In this document: one piece after another, positions 56,215-64,000 of the stretch
How positions within the stretch are numbered: the first letter of the stretch is position 1
Layout of the letters: every line of letters starts with the position of its first letter
Assembly (NCBI RefSeq): GCF_000092925.1
Contig: NC_014217.1
Span: 2,666,001 to 2,730,000, forward strand
Reading direction: 5' to 3'
DNA from: Ancylobacter novellus DSM 506
GTDB lineage: Bacteria > Pseudomonadota > Alphaproteobacteria > Rhizobiales > Xanthobacteraceae
Length of the DNA: 64,000 bases
Translations under genes and position numbers: made by a program
Notes under the pieces: generated by a model
The model's input: the letters and a program-made list of their open reading frames with translations, nothing else
What the model was told of the DNA's origin: nothing
Databases searched by the model: none

Positions 56215-56820
56215 CTACGCCATCTCGCGTGTGGCCAGCACCCATTCGCGGGCGCGGCGCTCGGGGTTGTCGTTCAGGAGCACGTCGGTGACGACGGCGA
56301 GGCTGTCGGCGCCCGCCTCCAGCACGCCCTGCGCGCGATCGATGGTGAGCCCGCCTATGCCGACCAGCGGCAGGTCGCCGACGCGCTTCTTCCACTTGGC
56401 GACGCGCTCCAGCCCCTGCGGCGCCCAGCGCATCTTCTTCAATATGGTCGGGTAGACCGGGCCGAGCGCCACATAGTCCGGCCGTGCCAGCAGCGCGACT
56501 TCCAGCTCCGCCTCGTCATGGGTGCTGATGCCGAGCTTGAGCCCGGCGCTGCGGATCGCCGTCAGGTCAGCGGCGGCGAGGTCCTCCTGGCCGAGATGGA
56601 CGAAGTCGCAGCCTTCCTCGATGGCGAGCCGCCAATGGTCGTTGACGACGAGCTGCGCGCCGTAGCGCTCGCACACCGCGCGCGCCTCGGCGATCTCGCG
56701 GCGCAGCTCCGCCTCCTCCTTGTCCTTGGCGCGCAGCTGCACCAGCTTCACGCCCTGCGGCAGCAGCCGCGGCAGCCAGGAGGCGCGGTCGACGATGAGG
56801 TAGAACGGGTCGAGTTTCAT
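56215..56820 (-). CDS. thiE: Thiamine phosphate synthase ThiE
   Basis: Joins the thiazole and pyrimidine halves into thiamine phosphate. 201 residues. Typical TIM-barrel segments: LVQLRAKDKEEAEL, LVVNDHWRLAIEEGCDFVHLGQEDL, GISTHDEAELE, YVALGPVYPT and PLVGIGGLT. The ATG at 56820 (KLDPFYLIVD) is preferred because relatives begin there; a GTG at 56832 overlaps the thiG stop and would add four residues. Last gene of thiO-thiS-thiG-thiE. Confidence 0.93.
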   Translation of the reverse strand: MKLDPFYLIVDRASWLPRLLPQGVKLVQLRAKDKEEAELRREIAEARAVCERYGAQLVVNDHWRLAIEEGCDFVHLGQEDLAAADLTAIRSAGLKLGISTHDEAELEVALLARPDYVALGPVYPTILKKMRWAPQGLERVAKWKKRVGDLPLVGIGGLTIDRAQGVLEAGADSLAVVTDVLLNDNPERRAREWVLATREMA

Positions 56821-56828
56821 GATCCCAC

Positions 56829-57644
56829 TCACTGGCCCAATACCGCGCGGCCCATGACGGGCGTCGAGGGCGCGGCCATGTCGCGCACTTCCATCGGGTC
56901 GGCAAGCACCGCCTCGCGCCCCGCCTCGATGGCGCGGGCAAAGGCGCGCGCCATGCGCACCGGGTCGCCGGCCTTGGCGACGGCGGTGTTCAGGAGCACG
57001 GCATCATAGCCCATCTCCATCGCCGCCGCCGCATGCGAGGGCACGCCGACGCCGGCGTCGACCACCAGCGGCAGGCCGGGGAAATGCGCCCGCAGCGAGC
57101 GCAGGCCGTAGGGGTTGTTGAGGCCGCGGCCGGAACCGATCGGCGCGCCCCAGGGCATCAGCACCTCGCAGCCGGCGCCGATTAGCTTCTCCGCCACCAC
57201 GAGGTCTTCGGTGGTGTAAGGGAAGACCTCGAAGCCGTCGCGGGAGAGGATGCGTGCCGCCTCGACCAGGCCGAACACGTCGGGTTGCAGCGTGTCGTCC
57301 TCGCCGATCACCTCCAGCTTCACCCAGGGCGTGCCGAAGAGCTCGCGCGCCATCTCGGCGGTGGTGACGGCTTCCTTCACGGTCTTGCAGCCGGCGGTGT
57401 TGGGCAGCACCTTCACGCCGAGGTCGCGGATGAGCTGCCAGAAGCTCTGACCCGCCTTCGCAGCCCCGGATTCGCGGCGCAGCGAGACGGTGACGATCTC
57501 CGCCCCCGAGGCGCGGATCGCCTCGGACAGGATCGCCGGCGAGGGGTACTGCGCCGTGCCGAGCAGCAGGCGCGAATTCACCTTGGTGCCGTAGAACTCG
57601 ACCGGATCGGCGAGCGTGCCGGGCGCCTGCGTCATCGCATCCAT
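56829..57644 (-). CDS. thiG: Thiazole synthase ThiG
   Basis: Condenses dehydroglycine, deoxyxylulose phosphate and ThiS thiocarboxylate sulfur into the thiazole phosphate. 271 residues. Key segments: [13 protein letters not shown], the Schiff-base Lys region [33 protein letters not shown] and [26 protein letters not shown] ribosome site precedes the ATG at 57644; the longer frame overlaps thiS. Confidence 0.96.
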   Translation of the reverse strand: MDAMTQAPGTLADPVEFYGTKVNSRLLLGTAQYPSPAILSEAIRASGAEIVTVSLRRESGAAKAGQSFWQLIRDLGVKVLPNTAGCKTVKEAVTTAEMARELFGTPWVKLEVIGEDDTLQPDVFGLVEAARILSRDGFEVFPYTTEDLVVAEKLIGAGCEVLMPWGAPIGSGRGLNNPYGLRSLRAHFPGLPLVVDAGVGVPSHAAAAMEMGYDAVLLNTAVAKAGDPVRMARAFARAIEAGREAVLADPMEVRDMAAPSTPVMGRAVLGQ

Positions 57645-57660
57645 CTCATCAGCCTCCGTC

Positions 57661-57858
57661 TCAGCCACCTTGCATCGGGGCGAGGATCTCGACCCGGTCG
57701 CCATCGGTTATGGCCGTCGCCTCGCGCTTGACCGCGCGCACCATCGCCCCGTTCAGCGCCGTGGCGACCTTGGCGCCCTTGAGCCCGAGCTCGCTCAGAA
57801 GGTCCGCGAGGGTGCCGGCGCGGGTATCGGCCGGCTCACCATTGACGATGATCTTCAT
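57661..57858 (-). CDS. thiS: Sulfur carrier protein ThiS
   Basis: A 65-residue ubiquitin-like sulfur carrier ([21 protein letters not shown]) ending in the required Gly-Gly, which becomes a thiocarboxylate. It overlaps the 3' end of thiO by 23 bases and is 16 bases ahead of thiG. Confidence 0.95.
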   Translation of the reverse strand: MKIIVNGEPADTRAGTLADLLSELGLKGAKVATALNGAMVRAVKREATAITDGDRVEILAPMQGG

Positions 57859-58891
57859 CCATCACCTCCGGGAAATACGCCCCGTCGAACGCCACTTCCG
57901 CCGCGCGGCGCGCCAAGGCGGGCGCGGCGAGGAAACCGTGGCGGTAGAGCCCGTTCACATAGATCGTGTTGCCGCGCTTGCGCAGCCGCGGCAGGTTGTC
58001 GGGGAAGGCCGGGCGCACATCGGCGCCGATCTCGACGATCTCCGCCTCGCCGAAGGCCGGATGCAGCGCATAGGTGGCCGAGAGCAGCTCCAGCATGGAG
58101 CGGCCCGTCACCCGGCCGCGCTCGTCATTCTCGATCGAGGTGGCGCCGATCATGAAATGCCCGTCGCCGCGCGGCACGATGTAGACGGGGATGCGCGGGT
58201 GCAGCATGCGCACCGGGCGCTTCAGCGCGATCTCGGTGGAATAGAGCACCAGCATCTCGCCCTTCACGCCGCGCAGGTCGGCGAGCTGGTCGCGGGCGGC
58301 GAGGCCGCGGCAGTCGACCGTCAGGTCGATCTCCTCGTCGCTCTCGAAGCCGTCGGCCTCGTAGCGGATGGCGACGTTATGTTCGCCGACCAGCTTCGCG
58401 GTCAGCGCGGCGAGCGCCTTGCGCGGCTCCAGATGCGCCTCGGTGGGGAAGAACAGCCCCTGCTCGAAGCGGCCCTCAAGGTCCGGCTCAAGGCTCGCAA
58501 TGCCGGCGCCGTCGAGCCACTCATAGCCTTCGGTGCGGCGGGAGAAGCGCTTCAGCTCCGGCAGGTCGCGGGCCGGCGCCAGCACCAGCGAGCCCTCGCG
58601 CGGCACGTCGGGCACCGCCTCGCGCCAGTAGTCGAGGGATTCGAAGCCCAATTCGGCGATGATCGGCTCGGCGCTCTCGCGCTCGCACCAGGGCGCCAGC
58701 ATGCCGCCGGCGAACCAGGAGCAGCCCTGGCCGGAGCCGGCCTTGCGCTCGACGATGGTCACCTGCGCGCCCCTCTTGGCGAAGGCATGGGCGCAGGTCA
58801 GCCCGGCGACGCCGGCGCCGACGATTTTTACACGCATGGCGTTATCGGCGCGGCGGGCGCCTTCGGTCGATTGAGTGTGCGGGGACGTCAT
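57836..58891 (-). CDS. thiO: Glycine oxidase ThiO
   Basis: FAD-dependent oxidase giving dehydroglycine for thiazole synthesis. 351 residues. FAD loop VKIVGAGVAGLTCAHAFAKRG, the substrate segment CSWFAGGMLAPWCE and the C-terminal YVNGLYRHGFLAAPALA are typical. The ATG at 58891 has an excellent ribosome site (GGAGGGAGG) that lies in the TPP riboswitch; an ATG at 58837 would also give a full Rossmann start. Confidence 0.93.
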   Translation of the reverse strand: MTSPHTQSTEGARRADNAMRVKIVGAGVAGLTCAHAFAKRGAQVTIVERKAGSGQGCSWFAGGMLAPWCERESAEPIIAELGFESLDYWREAVPDVPREGSLVLAPARDLPELKRFSRRTEGYEWLDGAGIASLEPDLEGRFEQGLFFPTEAHLEPRKALAALTAKLVGEHNVAIRYEADGFESDEEIDLTVDCRGLAARDQLADLRGVKGEMLVLYSTEIALKRPVRMLHPRIPVYIVPRGDGHFMIGATSIENDERGRVTGRSMLELLSATYALHPAFGEAEIVEIGADVRPAFPDNLPRLRKRGNTIYVNGLYRHGFLAAPALARRAAEVAFDGAYFPEVMDEDHRQW

Positions 58892-58897
58892 CATTCC

Positions 58898-59008
58898 TCC
58901 CTCCGCCAGTCTCAACTGGATCAGGTTCGAAGGGTCGCCATGCCGCTTGCGCGCCGATGGCCTCTCAGCCTCCTGACGAGGCTCCCCCGGACTGACTTGA
59001 TATAGTCA
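58898..59008 (-). promoter_or_regulatory. TPP (THI-box) riboswitch
   Basis: On the minus strand: CCGGGGGAGCCTCG, AGGCTGAGAGG, then GACCCTTCGAACCTGATC and CAGTTGAGACTGGCGGAGGGA, all conserved THI-box blocks. The 3' end contains GGAGGGAGG, the thiO ribosome binding site, so bound TPP would hide it, a translational off-switch. It governs thiO, thiS, thiG and thiE. Confidence 0.95.
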
Positions 59009-59101
59009 CGAAGCCGGAGAATGTCACGCTGGCGTCGACAATATTCCGGGTCCGGACTTTGCCGGATGGAGCCTTGAGCTAGATGAGCCTGGCTACAACA
59101 C

Positions 59102-59211
59102 GCCCTCATCCTGAGGTGCTCGCGCAGCGAGCCTCGAAGGATGGTCAGTGAAGCGCACCCGGACGAGCATCCTTCGAGGCTCGCCTTTGGCTCGCACCTC
59201 AGGATGAGGGC
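59102..59211. repeat. Palindromic repeat (family A) between thi operon and hybrid kinase gene
   Basis: A 110-base copy (GCCCTCATCCTGAGG ... CCTCAGGATGAGGGC) with two mirror units, 36 bases before the 3' end of the kinase gene. Confidence 0.9.
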
Positions 59212-59247
59212 CATCGAGAAGAAGCGCCTTGAAGAACGCCGCCCCCC

Positions 59248-61557
59248 TCACCCCAGCCGCGACAGCGGGACGACGTTGTCCGGCGGCGGGCGGGTCGCCG
59301 AGATGACGGCGCGGCGCAGCGTCTCGCGGCTGAACGGCTTGCCGAGCCGCAGCGTGCCGGCCTTGGCCTCGGGCGGCAGCTCGGCATAGCCGGTGCCGAG
59401 GATGACCGGCAGGTCCGGCCAGCGCGCGGCGATCAGCGCGGCAAGCTGCACGCCGGTCATGCCGGGCATGGCCTGGTCGGTCAGCACCACGTCGAAGGCG
59501 ACGCCGGTCTCCAGGATGCGCAGCGCCTCCTGCCCGGACGCAGCCTCGGTGACGAGGCAGTCGAGGTCCTCCAGCATCGCGCCCGTCGCCGAGAGCACCA
59601 GCGGGTCGTCGTCGACGACGAGGACGCGCAGCGCCCCGCCCTCCCCGGGCGGCACGAACAGGTCCTCCTCCGGCACGGCGGGAGACGGCCCGGCATTGCG
59701 CGCCTCTTCGGCGATGGGCAGGTAGATCGTCGCCGTCGTGCCGCGCCCCGGCCGGCTCGCCAACATCAGCCCGCCATCCGACTGGGCGGCGAGGCCGTGC
59801 ACCATGGCGAGGCCGAGGCCGGTGCCCTTGCCGACGCCCTTGGTGGTGAAGAACGGCTCGGTAGCGCGCGCCAGCGTCTCCGCATCCATGCCGCTGCCGC
59901 TGTCGGTCACCGACAGGCAGAAATAGCGGCCCGCACGCAGCGGCGGGCGGTCGGCCTCGTCGGCCGGCGCGTCGACCGTCTCCTCGCGGGCGGCGATGGT
60001 GATGGTGCCGCCCTCCGGCATGGCGTCGCGGGCGTTGACGGCGAGGTTGAGCAGAGCGAGTTCGAGCTGGTTGGCGTCGACCCGCGCGCGCGGCAGGCCG
60101 AGCGGGAAATGCGTCTCGATGCGCACGCTCGGGCCGATGGAGCGGCGCAGCAGTTCCGCCATGCCGAGCACGAGGTCGGGCACGTCCACCGGCTCGGGCT
60201 TGAGGTCCTGGCGGCGGGCGAAGGCCAGCATGCGCTGGGTGAGCGCCGCGCCACGCTGCGCCGCCTGGATGGCGTTGCCGAGCAGCGCCTGCAGGCGCGG
60301 GTCGCTCGGCGCGCGCTTGGCGGCGAGTTCCAGATTGCCGAGCACCACGGCGAGCAGGTTGTTGAAGTCGTGGGCAATGCCGCCGGTGAGCTGGCCGACC
60401 GCCTCCAGCTTCTGCGCCTGGCGCAGCGCCTCCTCGGCGGTGCGGCGCTCGGTGACGTCGATCAGCCCGCACAGCGTCTTGACCAGCTTCCCCTGCGAGT
60501 CCCGCTCGGCGACGGCGGAGAGGATGCAGTTCAGGGTCCGCCCGTCGTGGGTGACGAGCTGGTACTCGACGTCGTGCAGTTCGCCCCTGCCCAGCAGCTG
60601 CGGCCAGTGCTCCTCGATGCGCACGCGCGCGGATTCGGGGGTCATGAAATCGGTGAGCAGCCGGCCGATCACCTCCTCGCGGCGATAGCCGAGCAGCTCC
60701 AGCCAGCGGTCGCTGACCTGCTCGATCCGCCCGTCGGGGCCGAGCGAATGCAGCGGCAGCGGCGTGCGGCGGTAGAGGTTGCGGTAGCGCTCCTCGCCCT
60801 CGCGCCACATCGCCGCCTCGCGCTCGGCCAGCACGGCGAAGCGGCGGTCATACATGGCGGCGAGCAGCGCGGCGATGACGATGGCGAAGGTCGCCGCCGT
60901 CACCACGATGACCAATTCGACGTTGCCGATGCCGCCCTCGCTGCCGAAGGTCGCGTGCGGCCCCTCATGCGGCGTGAAGGTGACGCCGACCATCGCCACA
61001 TAGTGCATGCCGGCGATGCCGATGCCGAGCGCCACCGCCGCGGCGAGCCGCTGGGGAATGGAGTGGCGGCGGAAGGCCAGCCAGATCGCCACCATGGAGG
61101 CGCCGATCGCCAGCACCACGGCGGCGCCGACGAAGATCATGTCGTGCGACAGCAGGCCGGGCATGCGCATCGCCGCCATGCCGGCATAGTGCATGCCGAC
61201 GATGCCGAGCCCCATGAAGACGCCGCTGAACGCCGCGCCGGCATAGCCGAGCACGACGCGGCTCGCGGCATAGAGCGCGATGCCGGTGGCGACCACCGCC
61301 AGCAGGAAGGACAGCACCGTCAGGCTGATGTCGTAGGACGCCGCCACGGAGAGGTTCAGCGCCAGCATGGCGATGAAATGCATCGCCCAGATGCCGCCGC
61401 CCAGCACGAGCGCCGCCGCCGCCAGCCAGCCATTGCGCACATGGCCGGAGGATTTTGGGACGCGGGCGGCGAGGTCCAGCGCCGTGTAGGACGCCGCGAC
61501 CGCGATGAGGATGGAGAGCGCGACCAGCGCCTGATCGTGGCTACCGATAACGTTCAT
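59248..61557 (-). CDS. MHYT-PAS hybrid sensor histidine kinase with receiver domain
   Basis: A 769-residue membrane kinase. Residues 1-240: seven-helix MHYT domain with three copies of the motif (WAMHFIAML, GMHYAGMAAM, GMHYVAMVGV), thought to sense gases or bind copper. About 265-385: PAS domain (YRNLYRRTPLPLHSLGPDGRI). About 390-460: HisKA with the phospho-His in GGIAHDFNNLLAVVLGNLE. About 500-620: HATPase (NLAVNARDAM; GSGMD; GTGLGLAMVHGL). About 650-765: receiver (VLVVDDDPLVL; VLTDQAMPGMTG; LGKPF). No partner regulator is adjacent. The start lacks a strong ribosome site. Confidence 0.92.
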   Translation of the reverse strand: MNVIGSHDQALVALSILIAVAASYTALDLAARVPKSSGHVRNGWLAAAALVLGGGIWAMHFIAMLALNLSVAASYDISLTVLSFLLAVVATGIALYAASRVVLGYAGAAFSGVFMGLGIVGMHYAGMAAMRMPGLLSHDMIFVGAAVVLAIGASMVAIWLAFRRHSIPQRLAAAVALGIGIAGMHYVAMVGVTFTPHEGPHATFGSEGGIGNVELVIVVTAATFAIVIAALLAAMYDRRFAVLAEREAAMWREGEERYRNLYRRTPLPLHSLGPDGRIEQVSDRWLELLGYRREEVIGRLLTDFMTPESARVRIEEHWPQLLGRGELHDVEYQLVTHDGRTLNCILSAVAERDSQGKLVKTLCGLIDVTERRTAEEALRQAQKLEAVGQLTGGIAHDFNNLLAVVLGNLELAAKRAPSDPRLQALLGNAIQAAQRGAALTQRMLAFARRQDLKPEPVDVPDLVLGMAELLRRSIGPSVRIETHFPLGLPRARVDANQLELALLNLAVNARDAMPEGGTITIAAREETVDAPADEADRPPLRAGRYFCLSVTDSGSGMDAETLARATEPFFTTKGVGKGTGLGLAMVHGLAAQSDGGLMLASRPGRGTTATIYLPIAEEARNAGPSPAVPEEDLFVPPGEGGALRVLVVDDDPLVLSATGAMLEDLDCLVTEAASGQEALRILETGVAFDVVLTDQAMPGMTGVQLAALIAARWPDLPVILGTGYAELPPEAKAGTLRLGKPFSRETLRRAVISATRPPPDNVVPLSRLG

Positions 61558-61679
61558 GTCACGACCAGGTACTTTCTTCCCGCAGACGCATATTCACGCA
61601 TGCTAGCGCGCGGAAGGGTCTGCCGGACACCGATACCGACGCGCAAATCGCATCCTTCCACACGGCTCGCGGGCACGGG

Positions 61680-61763
61680 TCAGCTCAGATAGCCGAACAG
61701 CCAGAGCGCGATGATGATCGGCAGCGGGATGCCGATCAGCCACAGAATTCCACCCTTCAGCAT
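61680..61763 (-). CDS. 27-residue hydrophobic membrane peptide
   Basis: A very short gene encoding one membrane helix: MLKGGILWLIGIPLPIIIA followed by LWLFGYLS. Evidence that it is real: a strong ribosome site (GAGGAGGGG just before the ATG) and a fully hydrophobic, start-to-stop helix with a Lys at position 3. Very short hydrophobic proteins of similar look are common in proteobacteria, but no role is known to me. It is upstream of and on the same strand as the hybrid kinase gene. Confidence 0.6.
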   Translation of the reverse strand: MLKGGILWLIGIPLPIIIALWLFGYLS

Positions 61764-61884
61764 GGGCCCCTCCTCTCGCCTAAGCCTAGGAACACGTAAG
61801 GAGGGCTTCCGGTTCCCTGTGGGAAGATGGCGCCGGTCGTGCTCCTCTTGCCGATGCCCCGCCAAGCCTGCACATGGATGTCCG

Positions 61885-62667
61885 ATGCCGGATCTTGCCC
61901 GATTCACCTCGCTTCCCGCCTTCCAGCGCCTGGCGCGGCTGCGGCCGCGCGACCTGACCCGCTGGGCGCTGTCGGAGCTGAGCGTGCTTGTCGCGCTCAC
62001 CGGCGCCGCCCTCGGCCTGTGGATCTTCGCCTCCATCGCCGACGAGGTGGTGGAGGGCGAGACCCACGGCTTCGACGAGACGGTGCTGCTGGCCTTCCGC
62101 GCGCCGGGCGATCCGGCCGATCCGCTCGGGCCGCGCTGGCTCGAGATCATGATGATGGACATCACCGCGCTGGGCAGCACCACGGTGCTGGCGCTGATCA
62201 CCCTCATGGTGACCGGCTTCCTGGTGGTGGACCGCAAGCGCTCGGCGGCGCTGTTCGTGCTGGCGGCGACCGTGAGCGGCGGGACGTTGAGCTATCTGCT
62301 CAAGCTCGGCTTCGAGCGCCCCCGCCCCGACCTCGTCGCCCATCTGGTCGACGTGTCGACGATGAGCTTTCCCAGCGGCCACGCCATGGGCGCCGCCGTG
62401 ACCTACCTGACGCTCGGCGCGCTGATCGTGCGCACGGAAGCGAAGCGCCGGCTCAAGGCCTATGTGATCGGCATCGCCGTCGCCCTCACCCTCATCATCG
62501 GGCTAAGCCGCATCTATCTCGGCGTCCACTGGCCGACCGACGTGCTCGCCGGCTGGTGCGCGGGCGGCGCCTGGGCGCTGCTGTGCTGGACCCTCGCCCT
62601 CATCCTGCAGCGGCGCGGCAAGATCGAAACCGACGCCCCGGCCGGCGAGCCGCCGCCTGCGGGATGA
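61885..62667 (+). CDS. PAP2 family membrane phosphatase
   Basis: A 260-residue membrane phosphatase with six predicted helices. The three catalytic motifs of the PAP2 acid phosphatase superfamily are intact: KLGFERPRP, PSGHAM and SRIYLGVHWPTDVLAG. Substrate is likely a lipid phosphate or undecaprenyl pyrophosphate. The ATG at 61885 (MPDLARF) is chosen; the upstream open frame has no support. It is divergent from the 27-residue peptide gene. Confidence 0.92.
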   Translation: MPDLARFTSLPAFQRLARLRPRDLTRWALSELSVLVALTGAALGLWIFASIADEVVEGETHGFDETVLLAFRAPGDPADPLGPRWLEIMMMDITALGSTTVLALITLMVTGFLVVDRKRSAALFVLAATVSGGTLSYLLKLGFERPRPDLVAHLVDVSTMSFPSGHAMGAAVTYLTLGALIVRTEAKRRLKAYVIGIAVALTLIIGLSRIYLGVHWPTDVLAGWCAGGAWALLCWTLALILQRRGKIETDAPAGEPPPAG

Positions 62668-62760
62668 TCCGTATGGAAGCGCCATGGCGTTCGCCCCACA
62701 GTCGGCTATCATCATGCCGGAGGGGGCCGGCAGAGCCACCCGTCACAGCAGGAGAAACGC

Positions 62761-62967
62761 ATGGGCAACACCGCCGAGGGGCACCTGATCCCCGAGATGG
62801 GCGTGATCGAGACCACCGAGTCCGACAACGTCCTGCGCTGGGACGGCACCAACCTCTATGTCGAGCAGGACGTCTTCCATAACGGCCAGCTCGTCCACCG
62901 CCGCTACAAGCGCCGCGTGACCAAGCAGGTGGCGCAGGCGCTCGCCCTCATGCTGGCGCAGCACTGA
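62761..62967 (+). CDS. 68-residue protein of unknown function
   Basis: A small soluble basic-tailed protein (GVIETTESDNVLRWDGTNLYVEQDVFHNGQ, then HRRYKRRVTKQ). The ribosome site GCAGGAG is 7 bases before the ATG. It lies 93 bases behind the PAP2 gene. No family recognised; regular composition supports it being real. Confidence 0.6.
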   Translation: MGNTAEGHLIPEMGVIETTESDNVLRWDGTNLYVEQDVFHNGQLVHRRYKRRVTKQVAQALALMLAQH

Positions 62968-62989
62968 CCGCTCACCCTACCACTTCCAC

Positions 62990-63056
62990 CCTCATGGCCG
63001 GCACGCCATGCGCCGGCGGAAAAGCTGGGTCCCCGGGTCAAGCCCGGGGATGAGGG
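62990..63056. repeat. REP-like palindromes (family B)
   Basis: CTCATGGCCGGCACGCCATGCGCCGG, then GGGTCCCCGGGTCAAGCCCGGGGATGAG, an inverted pair between the convergent 68-residue and hydrolase genes. Confidence 0.75.
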
Positions 63057-63086
63057 AAGGGCTGGCACCCTCGCCGGCCCACGGCG

Positions 63087-63653
63087 TCAGATCCGCGCCA
63101 GCAGCCCGCCCAGCAGCACCAGTCCCGTCGGCCACAGCCCGAGCCGGGCCGCGCTGCCGATATGGCCGAGTTCGCCGACATCGGCGAGCTCGGCGCCCCA
63201 GGCGTCGGCGAAGGCGCGCGCCTGGTCGGGCTTCACCCGCGGATCGTCGCGCGAGGCGACGACCAGCGCCGGATAGGGCAGCGGGCCCAGCGGCATGGGT
63301 GAGAAATTGCGCACCACGTCGAAGGACGGGTCGGGATCGTCGACATTGGTCGGCGCCACGAGGAAGGCGCCGGCGACCTTCTCCCTCGCCAACTCCGGCT
63401 GCGCCGCCGTCCAGCGGATCACCGTCGCCACCCCGACCGAATGGGCGACGAGCACCACCCGGCGCGGGGCCGCGCGCACGGCCTGATCGAGCCGCCCGGT
63501 CCACGCGCCAACCTCCGGCCGGCTCCAGTCCTGCTGGATCAGCCGCGTCGAATTGGCGAAGGCGCCGAGCCAGTGCGACTGCCAGTGCTCGGCCGGCGCG
63601 TTCTCGCGGCCGGGCACGACGAGGAAATCGAAGGACGCGAAATCCACAGGCAT
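63087..63653 (-). CDS. RBBP9/YdeN family alpha/beta hydrolase
   Basis: A 188-residue serine hydrolase. Order of motifs: FLVVPGRENAPAEHWQSHWL (typical RBBP9 start), nucleophile Ser in VLVAHSVGV, ALVVASRDDP (catalytic Asp region) and ELGHIGSAARLGLW (catalytic His). Substrate unknown. The start at 63653 is the ATG of MPVDFASFDF; an open frame upstream crosses into the next gene. The MAPEG gene is 14 bases upstream on the same strand, so they may be co-transcribed. Confidence 0.88.
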   Translation of the reverse strand: MPVDFASFDFLVVPGRENAPAEHWQSHWLGAFANSTRLIQQDWSRPEVGAWTGRLDQAVRAAPRRVVLVAHSVGVATVIRWTAAQPELAREKVAGAFLVAPTNVDDPDPSFDVVRNFSPMPLGPLPYPALVVASRDDPRVKPDQARAFADAWGAELADVGELGHIGSAARLGLWPTGLVLLGGLLARI

Positions 63654-63667
63654 AGCACTCCCCCGAA

Positions 63668-64000
63668 TCAGGCCGGACGCAGCACGGCGAACAGGATCAT
63701 CAGCACGCCGGCGAAGGAGACCGTCCACACCAGCGAGCGCAGATAGGGCACGCCGAAGGCATAGAGCGGCAGATAGAGGATGCGCGCGCCGAAATAGAGC
63801 CAGGCACCCCACAGGGTGAGGTCGCCGTCGCGCCCGGCGACATGCGCGATCAGCACGGCCGCGGCGAAAATCGGCAGCGTCTCGAAAAGGTTGGCCTGCG
63901 CCCGCCGCAGCCGCGCCGTGACCACGCCGACCGGCGGGCCGGGCTCGTCGCGCGGGCTGGCATTATAGGCGATGCCGGTCTCTCCATTGCGCAGCATCGC
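63668..64000 (-). CDS. MAPEG family membrane protein, 5' end outside window
   Basis: At least 110 residues of an integral membrane protein with three or four helices: RLRRAQANLFETLPIFAAAVLIAHVAG is the MAPEG signature, followed by LYFGARILYLPLYAFGVPYLRSLVWTVSF. The family includes eicosanoid and glutathione enzymes; bacterial members are largely uncharacterised. An ATG at 63997 exists but family length suggests about 20 more residues beyond the window. Confidence 0.88.
   Translation of the reverse strand, partial: AMLRNGETGIAYNASPRDEPGPPVGVVTARLRRAQANLFETLPIFAAAVLIAHVAGRDGDLTLWGAWLYFGARILYLPLYAFGVPYLRSLVWTVSFAGVLMILFAVLRPA

Overview
The window is GC-rich, densely coded DNA from an alphaproteobacterium, most likely of the order Hyphomicrobiales (Rhizobiales). 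The evidence is a CtrA master cell-cycle regulator, its phosphotransferase ChpT, a rhizobial-type FliJ, a DUF1134 protein, an aerobic (CobN/CobG type) cobalamin pathway, and two families of palindromic intergenic repeats of the kind common in this order. Xanthobacteraceae is a plausible family, but that is inference only. No rRNA, tRNA, phage, insertion sequence or CRISPR array was found.

Layout. 1-5450: end of a PCu(A)C copper chaperone gene, a PepSY membrane protein, a short ModE-like regulator, a small membrane protein, and modABC for molybdate uptake with candidate Mo-boxes in front of modA. 5550-6400: two small unknown genes. 6500-18310: a complete glycogen cluster on the minus strand (glgP, glgB, glgC, glgA and a fused glgX-malQ). 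18390-37800: a large cobalamin cluster. Two cobalamin riboswitches stand back to back at about 31.5-31.98 kb. The minus-strand switch leads into cobW, cobN, cobG, cobH, cobI, cobJ, cobL, cobE, cobM, cobB and a DUF423 gene, with cobK embedded on the opposite strand. The plus-strand switch leads into cbtB, cbtA, hupE, cobU and cobO, followed by a TM2 gene and cobQ; cobD is on the minus strand at the end. CobA, CobF, CobS, CobT, CobR, CobC and CobV are not here.

37900-46300: recQ, an SRPBCC protein and a YVTN beta-propeller (both exported), a thiopurine methyltransferase-like gene, a solitary cysA, a GNAT acetyltransferase, fliJ and ctrA. The region between fliJ and ctrA is unusually dense in GANTC, the CcrM methylation target. 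46500-52900: a two-gene exported metal-associated unit (one with methionine-rich heptad repeats), a CheA-like protein lacking kinase domains, chpT, cysQ, DUF1134 and a membrane-anchored coiled-coil protein. 53200-64000: a COG4091 oxidoreductase, a DUF2087 protein, an NTF2-like exported protein, the thiOSGE operon under a TPP riboswitch, an MHYT-PAS hybrid histidine kinase, a 27-residue membrane peptide, a PAP2 phosphatase, a 68-residue unknown, an RBBP9-like hydrolase and a truncated MAPEG protein.

The most unusual observations are (1) two copies of a roughly 110-bp palindromic repeat, elsewhere intergenic, lying in frame inside cobN; (2) the GANTC cluster upstream of ctrA; (3) the divergent riboswitch pair; and (4) cobK lying antisense inside the main cob operon with its start codon overlapping that of cobL. 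All functional calls are from sequence inspection; no database search was run.
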